Below, piece by piece: positions 15,527 through 23,141 of a stretch of DNA of 32,054 bases. Positions within the stretch are counted from its first letter, which is position 1; each line of letters opens with the position of its first letter. The notes under the pieces were generated by a model, which did not search any database, was not told the origin of the DNA, and saw nothing but the letters and a program-made list of their open reading frames with translations. The translations under genes and the position numbers were made by a program. The DNA comes from Kribbella turkmenica. Lineage in GTDB: Bacteria > Actinomycetota > Actinomycetes > Propionibacteriales > Kribbellaceae. Location of the stretch: positions 1-32,054 of the forward strand of contig NZ_SMKR01000082.1 of the NCBI RefSeq assembly GCF_004348725.1. Direction: 5' to 3'.

Positions 15527-16531
15527 CTAGAGCGACTTCTGGTAGTCCGGGATCCGGGTGATGACGCGGTAGTTCAGCTGTTCGTTGATGCTGATCATGT
15601 GGTTGTTGGACTCGGCGTTCCAGGTGTCGAGCTGGGCCAGCTGCGGCTCTTGGTCGCGCATCCACAGCAGCATCGCGGACTTCACCAGCGCACCGAGCCG
15701 GTGGCCGCGGTGGGCACGCGCGACGGCGGTGTCGTTCTGCTCGCCGATGTGCGGGCGCTCCCGCTCGACCGTGATGGTGGTGTGGCCGGCCAGCTCACCG
15801 GTCGCCTTCTCCCGGGCGATCACCCGGTGCAGCGTCCGCTCGCTCTTGAGCTGCGCCTCCTCGTAGGCCCGCAACCGCTCCGGGCTGTACTCGTCGTCCT
15901 CGACGTCCAGGTCGTCCTTCGGCGCGTCGTTGATCGACGCGGTCACCGCGACCATGCCGTCCAGCAGTTCGTCCGGCAGCGCGCCGGTGATCCGGATCAG
16001 CTCGTACGCCGAGGACGCGGCGACCGCGTCGTCGTACAGCTTCTGCACGACGGACCAGTCCAGACCGGCGACATCCTGCCGCCGGTTCACGTCCACCGAC
16101 TTCCGCTCGAAGCCGTGCTGCCGGGCGAACGCGTCCGCGGCCGGCAGGTCGAACGTACTCAGGCCGATCGAGTTGCGGCCGAGCTCGGCGGTCAGCCGCT
16201 CGGCGTACGCGATCAGCTCCGACCCGGTCCCGCGACCGCGACGGTCCGGATGGACCGTGCCGAAGGCCCAGACCAGGTTGGTGTTGTCGTACGTCGGGAT
16301 CGAGGCCTCGAGCAGCCCCACCGGGGCGCCGTCCTCGTCCCGGGCCAGGTACGCCCGGCCCGGGTTGAGGTCCCACCCGTAGCGCAGTCCGTTCGCGAGA
16401 CTCCTGGGCGTCGGCAGCAGGATCTCCGGACAGTCCACCTTGGCGGCGGCATGCATCACCGCTACCGCATCGGCGCATCCGACCTCGTCGTCGGGCGACA
16501 CTCTGATGATCTCCACGCCCTCAGCTTCCAC
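15527..16531 (-). CDS. Tandem GNAT N-acetyltransferase
   Basis: A 334-residue cytoplasmic protein with two GNAT domains. The first has the acetyl-CoA loop HPDRRGRGTGSELIAYAERL, with NSIGLSTFDLPAADAFARQHG and the closing strand of an N-terminal half. The second has VARAHRGHRLGALVKSAMLL and QLDTWNAESNNHMISINEQL, the typical closing motif. Tandem GNAT proteins of actinobacteria include mycothiol acetyltransferase MshD, aminoglycoside acetyltransferases and many unknowns; I do not see enough to name MshD. The N-terminal start is GTG 16531, with GTG 16516 also in frame. It resembles the GNAT part of the fusion at 28426-29883. It is divergent from furA over an inverted repeat. Confidence 0.88.
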   Translation of the reverse strand: MEAEGVEIIRVSPDDEVGCADAVAVMHAAAKVDCPEILLPTPRSLANGLRYGWDLNPGRAYLARDEDGAPVGLLEASIPTYDNTNLVWAFGTVHPDRRGRGTGSELIAYAERLTAELGRNSIGLSTFDLPAADAFARQHGFERKSVDVNRRQDVAGLDWSVVQKLYDDAVAASSAYELIRITGALPDELLDGMVAVTASINDAPKDDLDVEDDEYSPERLRAYEEAQLKSERTLHRVIAREKATGELAGHTTITVERERPHIGEQNDTAVARAHRGHRLGALVKSAMLLWMRDQEPQLAQLDTWNAESNNHMISINEQLNYRVITRIPDYQKSL

Positions 16532-16559
16532 ACCCCACTGGGTTACCGCGAGTGATTTA

Positions 16560-16585
16560 CGCGGGTGGGGAAGTCACCACCCGCG
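16560..16585. promoter_or_regulatory. 9-bp inverted repeat between the GNAT gene and furA
   Basis: CGCGGGTGG (16560-16568), 8 nt, then CCACCCGCG (16577-16585) is a perfect inverted repeat in the divergent promoter region, 29 nt from the GNAT start and 43 nt from the furA start. It can be a dimeric repressor operator or a hairpin. It is GC-rich, unlike AT-rich Fur boxes. Confidence 0.5.
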
Positions 16586-16627
16586 GGAATCTTGACTGAC
16601 TCCAGAACGGGGAGAAGACTGCGTGGG

Positions 16628-17080
16628 GTGGCAGTCGATTCCGACCTGCACGGGATGTTGCGCGAGGTGGCGCTCCGGGTCACCCGGCCGCGGGTGGCCG
16701 TACTGCACGCTGTCCACGCGCATCCACACGCCGACACCGACACCATCATCCGCGCCACCCGGCGGGAGCTGCCCGACGTCTCCCACCAGGCGGTGTACGA
16801 CGTACTGCGCGCGCTGGCCGACACCGGGCTGGTCCGGCGGATCCAGCCGGCCGGTTCGGTCGCGCGGTACGAGGCACGGGTGGGGGACAATCACCACCAC
16901 GTGGTGTGCCGGTCGTGCGGCGCCATCGAGGACGTGGACTGCGCTGTCGGCGAGGCACCCTGCCTGCATCCCTCGGACCGCCACGGTTTCGCCGTCGACG
17001 AGGCCGAGATCGTCTACTGGGGCCTGTGTCCCGCCTGTTCCGCCGCCACCCCTGACCCTGCAACCGCATCGAAAGGCTGA
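16628..17080 (+). CDS. furA: Fur-family regulator, FurA type
   Basis: A 150-residue metal-dependent repressor. The N-terminal winged helix has ALRVTRPRVAVLHAVHAHPH, ADTDTIIRATRREL, VSHQAVYDVLRALADTGLVR; the C-terminal metal-binding part has RVGDNHHHVVCRSCGAIEDV with the HHxxC-x2-C cluster and a second CxxC near the end (GLCPACS). Immediate linkage to katG (2 nt apart) matches mycobacterial and streptomycete FurA/CatR, which repress the catalase operon and are released by peroxide. GTG at 16628 was chosen because the family begins near this point; the upstream frame is open to 16565 without similarity. The 9-bp inverted repeat lies upstream. Confidence 0.93.
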   Translation: MAVDSDLHGMLREVALRVTRPRVAVLHAVHAHPHADTDTIIRATRRELPDVSHQAVYDVLRALADTGLVRRIQPAGSVARYEARVGDNHHHVVCRSCGAIEDVDCAVGEAPCLHPSDRHGFAVDEAEIVYWGLCPACSAATPDPATASKG

Positions 17081-17082
17081 GC

Positions 17083-19287
17083 ATGTCCGACACGTCCGGC
17101 GTCACCCCGCACGGCAGCGAGAGCGAGAACCCGGCCATCGACGCCCCGACTCCGAAGCCGGGCCGGCCGAGGACGAACCGCGACTGGTGGCCCAACCAAC
17201 TGGACCTCTCGATCCTGCACCCGCACCACACCCGGTCGAACCCGATGGAGGAGGACTTCGACTACGCCACGGAGTTCGCCTCGCTCGACGTCGACGCGCT
17301 CAAGGCCGACCTGGTCCAGGTGATGCGGACGTCGCAGGACTGGTGGCCGGCCGACTTCGGCCACTACGGCCCGCTGTTCATCCGGATGAGCTGGCACTCG
17401 GCCGGCACCTACCGGATCGAGGACGGCCGCGGCGGTGCCGGCGACGGCGCCCAGCGGTTCGCGCCGCTGAACAGCTGGCCCGACAACGCCAATCTGGACA
17501 AGGCCCGCCGGTTGCTCTGGCCGGTCAAGCAGAAGTACGGCCGGAAGATCTCCTGGGCCGACCTGCTGGTGCTGGCCGGCAACGTCGCGCTCGACGACAT
17601 GGGCTTCACGACGTTCGGATTCGGCTTCGGCCGTGAGGACGTCTGGGAGCCCGAGGAGATCTACTGGGGCCCGGAGGACACCTGGCTCGGCGACGAGCGC
17701 TACAGCGGCGACCGCGAGCTGCACGGCCAGCTGGGCGCGGTCCAGATGGGTCTGATCTACGTCAACCCCGAGGGCCCGAACGGCAACCCCGACCCGCTGG
17801 CCGCGGCGCGCGACATCCGTGAGACGTTCCGCCGGATGGCGATGAACGATGAGGAGACGGTCGCCCTGATCGCCGGCGGCCACTCGTTCGGCAAGACCCA
17901 TGGTGCCGGGCCGGCCGAGCACGTCGGCCCCGAGCCGGAGGCCACGCCGCTGGAGTCCCAGGGGCTCGGCTGGCACAGCACCTACGGCACCGGCAAGGGC
18001 AAGGACACCATCACCAGCGGGCTCGAGGTGACCTGGACGCAGACGCCGACCAGCTTCGGCAACGGCTTCTTCCGGAACCTCTTCGGCTACGAGTGGGAAC
18101 TGACCAAGAGCCCGGCCGGAGCCCACCAGTGGGTCGCGAAGGACGCCGCGGAGGACGTGCCGGACGCGCACGTGCCGGACCGGAAGCACCGGCCGACGAT
18201 GCTCACGACCGACCTGGCGCTGCGGTTCGACCCGGTCTACGGGCCGATCTCGCGCCGCTTCCTCGAGAACCCGGACGAGTTCGCGCTGGCCTTCGCCAAG
18301 GCCTGGTACAAGTTGCTGCACCGCGACATGGGCCCGGTCTCGCGCTTCCTCGGGCCGTGGGTCCCGGAGCCGCAGCTGTGGCAGGACCCGGTCCCGGCGG
18401 TCGACCACGAGCTGATCGGTGACGAGGACGTCGCGGCACTCAAGGAGAAGCTGCTCGCGACCGGCCTGTCCGTGCAGCAACTGGTCGGCACCGCCTGGGC
18501 GTCCGCGGCCAGCTTCCGGACCACCGACAAGCGTGGCGGCGCGAACGGCGCGCGGATCCGGCTCGAGCCGCAGCGCAGCTGGGAGGTGAACGAGCCGGCC
18601 GAGCTGGCCAAGGTGCTGCAGACACTCGAGCAGGTCCAGCGGGAGTTCAACGGCTCCGGCAAGAAGGTGTCGCTGGCCGACCTGATCGTGCTCGGCGGCT
18701 GCGCTGCCGTGGAGAAGGCGGCCCGCGACGCCGGGCACGAGATCACCGTCCCGTTCCACCCCGGCCGGACCGACGCCTCCCAGGAGCAGACCGACGTCGA
18801 CGCGTTCGCCGTCCTCGAGCCGCGGGCGGACGGCTTCCGCAACTACGTCCGGGCGGGCGAGAAGCTCTCTCCGGAGACGCTGCTGCTCGACCGGGCGTAC
18901 ATGCTGAGCCTGACGTCGCCGGAGATGACGGTCCTGGTCGGCGGCCTGCGCGCCCTGGGCGCGAACCTCGGCGGCGCCGAGCACGGTGTGTTCACCGACC
19001 GGCCGGGCACGCTCACCAACGACTTCTTCGTCAACCTGCTCGCCGCCGGCGCGGAGTGGAGGGCGTCGGAGTCGGTGGAGAACGTCTTCGAGATCCGCGA
19101 CGTGGCCACCGGCGATTTCAAGTGGACCGCGACCGCGGCCGACCTGGTCTTCGGCGCCAACTCGCAGCTGCGGTCGCTCGCCGAGGTCTACGCGAGCGCG
19201 GACGCCCAGGAGAAGTTCGTCAAGGACTTCGTCGCCGCCTGGGTCAAGGTGATGGAGCTCGACCGGTTCGACCTCAGGAGGGCGTAG
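17083..19287 (+). CDS. katG: Catalase-peroxidase KatG
   Basis: A bifunctional heme enzyme that removes hydrogen peroxide; mycobacterial KatG also activates isoniazid. The 734-residue length is normal. The distal heme site is R101-W104-H105 in FIRMSWHSAGTYR, the Met-Tyr-Trp adduct is W104-Y226-M252 (LIYVNPEGP; RMAMNDEETV), and the proximal histidine is H267 in GGHSFGKTHG. The duplicated C-terminal peroxidase-like domain is present. The ATG is 2 nt after the furA stop, so the two are one operon. Its end overlaps the convergent PPOX gene by 14 nt. Confidence 0.98.
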   Translation: MSDTSGVTPHGSESENPAIDAPTPKPGRPRTNRDWWPNQLDLSILHPHHTRSNPMEEDFDYATEFASLDVDALKADLVQVMRTSQDWWPADFGHYGPLFIRMSWHSAGTYRIEDGRGGAGDGAQRFAPLNSWPDNANLDKARRLLWPVKQKYGRKISWADLLVLAGNVALDDMGFTTFGFGFGREDVWEPEEIYWGPEDTWLGDERYSGDRELHGQLGAVQMGLIYVNPEGPNGNPDPLAAARDIRETFRRMAMNDEETVALIAGGHSFGKTHGAGPAEHVGPEPEATPLESQGLGWHSTYGTGKGKDTITSGLEVTWTQTPTSFGNGFFRNLFGYEWELTKSPAGAHQWVAKDAAEDVPDAHVPDRKHRPTMLTTDLALRFDPVYGPISRRFLENPDEFALAFAKAWYKLLHRDMGPVSRFLGPWVPEPQLWQDPVPAVDHELIGDEDVAALKEKLLATGLSVQQLVGTAWASAASFRTTDKRGGANGARIRLEPQRSWEVNEPAELAKVLQTLEQVQREFNGSGKKVSLADLIVLGGCAAVEKAARDAGHEITVPFHPGRTDASQEQTDVDAFAVLEPRADGFRNYVRAGEKLSPETLLLDRAYMLSLTSPEMTVLVGGLRALGANLGGAEHGVFTDRPGTLTNDFFVNLLAAGAEWRASESVENVFEIRDVATGDFKWTATAADLVFGANSQLRSLAEVYASADAQEKFVKDFVAAWVKVMELDRFDLRRA

Positions 19288-19693
19288 GCATCCCGTAGGC
19301 GTGGTCGATGGTCATCGAGAGCACGAGCCGCTTGTCGGTGACCATCGCCCGCCGGTACTCGTCCCAGTCCGGGTGCTCGCCGGAGGCCGTCCGATAGTAC
19401 TCGACCAGGTCCTCGACCACGTCGTCGTACGGGTCGGCCGCCACCGGACTGAGCTCGGCCTTGCCCTCCAGGACGACGTACGAGCGGCCGCCGGGACCGT
19501 CGACGTACAGGCTCGCACGCGGGTCGCGGCGCAGGTTCCTCGTCTTGGCCCGGCCGTCGGTGAGTGACACCCGGATGCGTTCGCCGTCGTACACGTAGGT
19601 GACGTTCGACAGTTGCGGGCGGCCGTCGCGCTTGAGCGTGACCAGGGCGCCGAGGCCGTGGCTGCCGATCCGGTCGAGCAGGTTTCGAGTCAT
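19274..19693 (-). CDS. PPOX-class F420-dependent oxidoreductase
   Basis: A 139-residue split-barrel flavin/F420-binding protein of the pyridoxamine-5'-phosphate-oxidase-like family. Marks are MTRNLLDRIGSHGLGALVTL, DGRPQLSNVTYVYDGERIRV, TDGRAKTRNLRRDPRASLYV and LEGKAELSPV, with a length typical of the F420-dependent subgroup in actinobacteria. No substrate is known; such enzymes reduce quinones, nitro compounds or tetrapyrroles with F420H2. It starts at ATG 19693, and a perfect palindrome (19711-19726) lies 17 nt upstream, suggesting regulation by a TetR- or MarR-like repressor. It converges with katG. Confidence 0.88.
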   Translation of the reverse strand: MTRNLLDRIGSHGLGALVTLKRDGRPQLSNVTYVYDGERIRVSLTDGRAKTRNLRRDPRASLYVDGPGGRSYVVLEGKAELSPVAADPYDDVVEDLVEYYRTASGEHPDWDEYRRAMVTDKRLVLSMTIDHAYGMPTPS

Positions 19694-19710
19694 GCGGAGA
19701 AGCTTAGAAA

Positions 19711-19726
19711 TTCAAGCACGCTTGAA
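19711..19726. promoter_or_regulatory. Perfect palindromic operator upstream of the PPOX gene
   Basis: TTCAAGC (19711-19717), two bases, then GCTTGAA (19720-19726) is a perfect palindrome 17 nt upstream of the PPOX start. Length, AT-rich ends and spacing fit a TetR- or MarR-family operator. No such regulator is encoded in the window. Confidence 0.55.
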
Positions 19727-19865
19727 GGCAACCCAGCTGTGGGCTGACCGAAGAAAGCCGGCGGATGCTCGCCCGGGGCTGTTCTCCAGCCCGACCCGGC
19801 CCGCCTCTTTGCACATTTTCAGCGGGGTTCGTCACGCTCCGTGTCTCGGCGGGCGAGACCCCTGG

Positions 19866-19896
19866 TTCGACGGGCGGGCCGGGTTGTGCATAGACT
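19866..19896 (+). promoter_or_regulatory. Candidate promoter of the leuA leader
   Basis: TAGACT (19891-19896) is a good -10, with TTCGAC (19866-19871) 19 nt upstream as a weak -35. Transcription would start within a few bases of the leader-peptide ATG at 19907, and no Shine-Dalgarno precedes that ATG. The leader is therefore predicted to be leaderless or nearly so. Confidence 0.5.
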
Positions 19897-19906
19897 CACT
19901 GGCATC

Positions 19907-19951
19907 ATGCGGCACGAGCTTCTCCTCCTTCGCTGCCGCGGCGAGGCCTGA
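19907..19951 (+). CDS. leuA leader peptide (14 residues, four consecutive Leu codons)
   Basis: The frame encodes MRHELLLLRCRGEA followed by TGA. Codons 5-8 are CTT CTC CTC CTT at 19919-19930. Such a run before a leucine-biosynthetic gene is the hallmark of a regulatory leader peptide whose translation senses charged leucine tRNA. The Leu-codon bases 19920-19927 are a perfect complement of the leuA Shine-Dalgarno region (20025-20032). The last codons form one arm of a strong hairpin. It lies 89 nt before leuA. Confidence 0.8.
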   Translation: MRHELLLLRCRGEA

Positions 19952-20032
19952 CAAGGCCGGTTCCCTCGCCGCGGAGTTTGGTCGTGCGCCGGTCGTCTCT
20001 CACGACCCCGTAGTACACCCTCTCGAGGAGAA
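19920..20032 (+). promoter_or_regulatory. leuA 5' leader with hairpins and anti-Shine-Dalgarno helix
   Basis: The leader RNA contains: (a) TTCTCCTC (19920-19927) perfectly complementary to GAGGAGAA (20025-20032), the leuA Shine-Dalgarno; (b) an 11-bp hairpin CCGCGGCGAGG (19936-19946) with CCTCGCCGCGG (19964-19974); (c) a 7-bp hairpin GGTCGTG (19980-19986) with CACGACC (20001-20007). With the first helix closing the domain, these make a compact structure in which the leuA start is masked. A ribosome paused on the Leu codons would unmask it. No U-run follows the hairpins, so translational control is more likely than termination. This 344-nt region (19694-20037) otherwise holds only the palindrome, promoter and leader peptide. 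Confidence 0.6.
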
Positions 20033-20037
20033 CCCCC

Positions 20038-21756
20038 GTGGCACCGAAGAACCAGCCCAACCCCGTCCAGCAGCCGTCCGGGATGCCGGTCCAGCGCTAC
20101 CGCGCGTTCCCGCCCATCGACCTGCCGGACCGCACCTGGCCGACGAAGTCGGTCGACAAGACCCCGCGCTGGCTGTCCACCGACCTCCGCGACGGCAACC
20201 AGGCGCTGGTCGAGCCGATGTCCCCGGCCCGCAAGCGGCGGATGTTCGACCTGCTGGTGAAGATGGGCTACAAGGAGATCGAGGTCGGTTTCCCGAGCGC
20301 CAGCCAGTACGACTTCGACTTCGTCCGCAGCCTGATCGAGGACGACGTCATCCCCGACGACGTCACCATCTCGGTGCTGACCCAGGCCCGCGAGGAACTG
20401 ATCGAGCGGACCGTGCAGTCGCTGCAGGGATCGCCGAGGGCGACCATCCACCTGTACAACGCGACCGCGCCGCTGTTCCGCCGGGTGGTGTTCAACGTCG
20501 ACAAGGCCGAATGCCGCGCCATCGCGGTCCGCGGCACCGAGACGGTCATGAAGTACGCCGACGAGATGCTCGGCGACTGCGAGTTCGGCTACCAGTACAG
20601 TCCGGAGATCTTCACCGGCACCGAGCTGGAGTTCGCGCTCGAGGTCTGTGAGGCGGTCAGTGACGTCTGGCAGCCGGCCGAGGGCCGCGAGATCATCCTG
20701 AACCTGCCGGCCACCGTCGAGATGTCGACGCCGAACGTGTACGCCGACCAGATCGAGTGGTTCGGCCGCAACCTGACCCGGCGCGAGCACAGCACGATCA
20801 GCCTGCACCCGCACAACGACCGCGGCACCGCGGTGGCCGCGACCGAGCTGGCCCTGATGGCCGGCGCGGACCGGGTCGAGGGCTGCCTGTTCGGTCACGG
20901 CGAGCGGACCGGCAACGTCGATCTGGTCACGCTGGGGATGAACCTGTTCAGCCAGGGCATCGACCCGCAGATCGACTTCGCCGACATCGACGAGGTCCGC
21001 CGCACGGTCGAGTACTGCACGCAGATGCGCGTGCCGGAGCGTCAGCCGTACGCCGGCGACCTGGTCTACACCGCGTTCTCCGGGTCTCACCAGGACGCGA
21101 TCAAGAAGGGCCTGGAGGCGCTGGACAAGCAGGCGGCGGCCGAGGGCAGGCCGGTCTCCGAGATCGCCTGGGAGGCGCCGTACCTGCCGATCGACCCGAA
21201 GGACGTCGGCCGCTCGTACGAGGCCGTCATCCGGGTGAACTCGCAGTCCGGCAAGGGCGGCGTCGCGTACATCATGATGTCGGAGCACCGGCTCGACCTG
21301 CCGCGCCGGCTGCAGATCGAGTTCAGCCGGGTGATCCAGCAACACACCGACGCCGAGGGCGGCGAGGTCGGCCCGCAGCACATGTGGGACATCTTCGCGG
21401 CCGAGTACCTGGCGCCCGGCAAGCTGTCGCTGCTCACGGTGAACTCGTCGTCCGGCGAGGGCCAGGGTGACCAGCTCCGCGTGCAGGTCTACTCGAACGG
21501 CGTACCGCACGAGCTGACCGGCGAGGGCAACGGCCCGGTGTCGGCGTTCGTCGACGCGATCAAGCCGCTGAAGTACGACGTCCGGGTGCTGGACTACCAC
21601 GAGCACGCGCTCTCGGCCGGCGGCGACGCGCTCGCCGCCGCGTACGTCGAGTGCGAGGTCGGCGATGAGGTCTACTGGGGTGTCGGCCGGGACGCCAACA
21701 TCCTCACGGCGTCGCTGAAGGCTGTAGTCTCCGCCGTCAACCGCGCCACCCGCTGA
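20038..21756 (+). CDS. leuA: 2-isopropylmalate synthase
   Basis: LeuA condenses acetyl-CoA and 2-ketoisovalerate, the first committed step of leucine synthesis. The 572-residue length matches the actinobacterial long LeuA. The TIM-barrel catalytic domain has LSTDLRDGNQALVEPMSPA, KEIEVGFPSASQYDFDFVR, the metal-binding SLHPHNDRGTAVAA and LFGHGERTGNVDLV. The C-terminal allosteric dimer domain for leucine feedback starts about residue 435 (LLTVNSSSGEGQGDQLRVQV). GTG at 20038 has GAGGAGAA (20025-20032) 5 nt upstream. It is monocistronic, ending in a strong hairpin at 21771-21804. Confidence 0.97.
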   Translation: MAPKNQPNPVQQPSGMPVQRYRAFPPIDLPDRTWPTKSVDKTPRWLSTDLRDGNQALVEPMSPARKRRMFDLLVKMGYKEIEVGFPSASQYDFDFVRSLIEDDVIPDDVTISVLTQAREELIERTVQSLQGSPRATIHLYNATAPLFRRVVFNVDKAECRAIAVRGTETVMKYADEMLGDCEFGYQYSPEIFTGTELEFALEVCEAVSDVWQPAEGREIILNLPATVEMSTPNVYADQIEWFGRNLTRREHSTISLHPHNDRGTAVAATELALMAGADRVEGCLFGHGERTGNVDLVTLGMNLFSQGIDPQIDFADIDEVRRTVEYCTQMRVPERQPYAGDLVYTAFSGSHQDAIKKGLEALDKQAAAEGRPVSEIAWEAPYLPIDPKDVGRSYEAVIRVNSQSGKGGVAYIMMSEHRLDLPRRLQIEFSRVIQQHTDAEGGEVGPQHMWDIFAAEYLAPGKLSLLTVNSSSGEGQGDQLRVQVYSNGVPHELTGEGNGPVSAFVDAIKPLKYDVRVLDYHEHALSAGGDALAAAYVECEVGDEVYWGVGRDANILTASLKAVVSAVNRATR

Positions 21757-21770
21757 CCACGCGCACAACC

Positions 21771-21804
21771 TGTCGGCCGCCACCCGCCCGGGTGGCGGCC
21801 GACA
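21771..21804 (+). terminator. Hairpin terminator downstream of leuA
   Basis: A perfect 15-bp stem starting TGTCGGCCGCC with loop GCCC lies 14 nt after the leuA stop. It is followed by TCCGCCTT rather than a T-run, as in many actinobacterial terminators. Confidence 0.85.
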
Positions 21805-21920
21805 TCCGCCTTGCGAGGCTCCGGATCGGGTAGTTTCGGCACGCACAGTCGCATGACTGGTGCACAGTGCGACGAGTTTGGTCACGATTCGACCCGGCGG
21901 TCACACGTTCACACAAAGCG

Positions 21921-21982
21921 TTGACTCGCTGTCTGCGGTTGCGCAGACTAACGATCTACGAGCAGATCCTTGCAAAGCAAGG
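21921..21982 (+). promoter_or_regulatory. ABC-operon promoter with two palindromic operators
   Basis: TTGACT (21921-21926), a 17-nt spacer and CAGACT (21944-21949) form the best promoter before the ABC operon. GTCTGC (21931-21936) and GCAGAC (21943-21948), 6 nt apart, form a perfect inverted repeat within the -35 to -10 spacer and overlapping the -10. A second palindrome, CCTTGC-AAA-GCAAGG (21968-21982), lies just downstream of the expected transcription start. Both are well placed for repression. The leader of about 85 nt ends with GGAGGTGA 4 nt before GTG 22041. Confidence 0.55.
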
Positions 21983-22040
21983 TCTCTTACTAAAGGGTGT
22001 CAACCGGGGGCCGTTGTCGGTAGTCACGTGGAGGTGAGCA

Positions 22041-23141
22041 GTGGGCGGTGCGGTCGACACACCTACGTCCGAGCTGATAGAAGGCCCGGCGGAGGAACCC
22101 CGGCCCAATGCGGCACGAAGGTTCCTGAACGCCTGGCTGGTCCGTAGAATCGCGAAGGCGCTCCTGACCGTCTTCATCGTCACCACCGGGACGTTCTTCC
22201 TCGTCCGGCTCCTCCCGGGCAACCCGGTCGAAACCTACATCCAGACGCAGATCGCGCAGACCGGCATCTCGTACGCCGACGCCGCGTCGCAGGCCAAGAA
22301 CCTGTTCTCGCTGGACCCGGACGAGCCGCTGATCCTGCAGTACGTCCAGTACATGCTGAACCTGCTGCAGGGAGATTTCGGCAACTCGCTGCTGTCACCC
22401 GGCACGACGGTCGCCGAGGTGATCAAGACCTACCTGCCGTGGACGTTGTTCTCCGTCGGCATCGCCCAGATCCTCAGCTTCGGCGTCGGCATCCTGGCCG
22501 GGATGGTGATGGCCTACCGCCGGGAGAGCTGGATCGACCACCTGCTGACCTCGCTCGGTGCGCTGCTGCACGCGATCCCGAACTACATCCTCGCGATCCT
22601 GATCGTGGTCTTCCTCGGCGTGAAACTGCAGTGGTTCAACCTGACCGAGGCGCGCGGTTCGTACACCCCCGGCGTGGAGCCGTCCTTCAGTCTGAGCTTC
22701 CTGAACGACATCCTCTACCACGCCACCCTGCCGATCCTCGCCTACGCGCTGACCACGGTCGGGTCCTGGGCACTGGTGATGAAGTCGTCCACGGTGGAGA
22801 CCCTCGGCGAGGACTACGTCACGGTCGCCCGGGCCCGCGGCCTGAGTGACGCCCGGATCCGCGGCGGGTACGTCGGGCGCAACGCCGTACTGCCGTTGTT
22901 CAGCGTGCTGGCCGTGCAGCTGGGATTCGTCGTCGGCGGGTCGATCTTCGTGGAGCGGATCTTCGGCTACCAGGGCATCGGCTTCAGCCTCTACAACGCG
23001 GTCTCCGGACGTGACTATCCGGTCCTGCAAGGGATCTTCCTGGTGATCACCATCTCGGTCGTGGTGGCCAACCTGCTGGCCGACATCCTCTACAGCCGAC
23101 TGGACCCGCGCGTGCGGGTTCCCGGCACGGGGCAGGGGTGA
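22041..23141 (+). CDS. ABC transporter permease, DppB/OppB type
   Basis: A 366-residue inner-membrane subunit of a peptide/oligosaccharide importer, with about six transmembrane segments starting LLTVFIVTTGTFFLVRLLPG and NPVETYIQTQ. Features are LLQGDFGNSLLSPGTTVAEV, VGILAGMVMAYRRESWIDHL, the cytoplasmic EAA-like loop EDYVTVARARGLSDARIRGG and the closing FVERIFGYQGIGFSLYNAV. The GTG at 22041 has GGAGGTGA 4 nt upstream. The GTG of the next permease overlaps its TGA, so the operon is tightly coupled. Substrate (peptide or oligosaccharide) is not determined by the permease. Confidence 0.94.
   Translation: MGGAVDTPTSELIEGPAEEPRPNAARRFLNAWLVRRIAKALLTVFIVTTGTFFLVRLLPGNPVETYIQTQIAQTGISYADAASQAKNLFSLDPDEPLILQYVQYMLNLLQGDFGNSLLSPGTTVAEVIKTYLPWTLFSVGIAQILSFGVGILAGMVMAYRRESWIDHLLTSLGALLHAIPNYILAILIVVFLGVKLQWFNLTEARGSYTPGVEPSFSLSFLNDILYHATLPILAYALTTVGSWALVMKSSTVETLGEDYVTVARARGLSDARIRGGYVGRNAVLPLFSVLAVQLGFVVGGSIFVERIFGYQGIGFSLYNAVSGRDYPVLQGIFLVITISVVVANLLADILYSRLDPRVRVPGTGQG

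Noticed and set aside
17014..18984. A 656-codon minus-strand frame opposite katG
   Set aside because: Shadow of katG codon bias with no recognisable domain.
21846..21873. Nested short repeats (CAGTC-GCAT-GACTG, GTCGCA with TGCGAC) upstream of the ABC promoter
   Set aside because: Arms of 5-6 bp lie far from the promoter; weaker than the two palindromes at 21931-21982.
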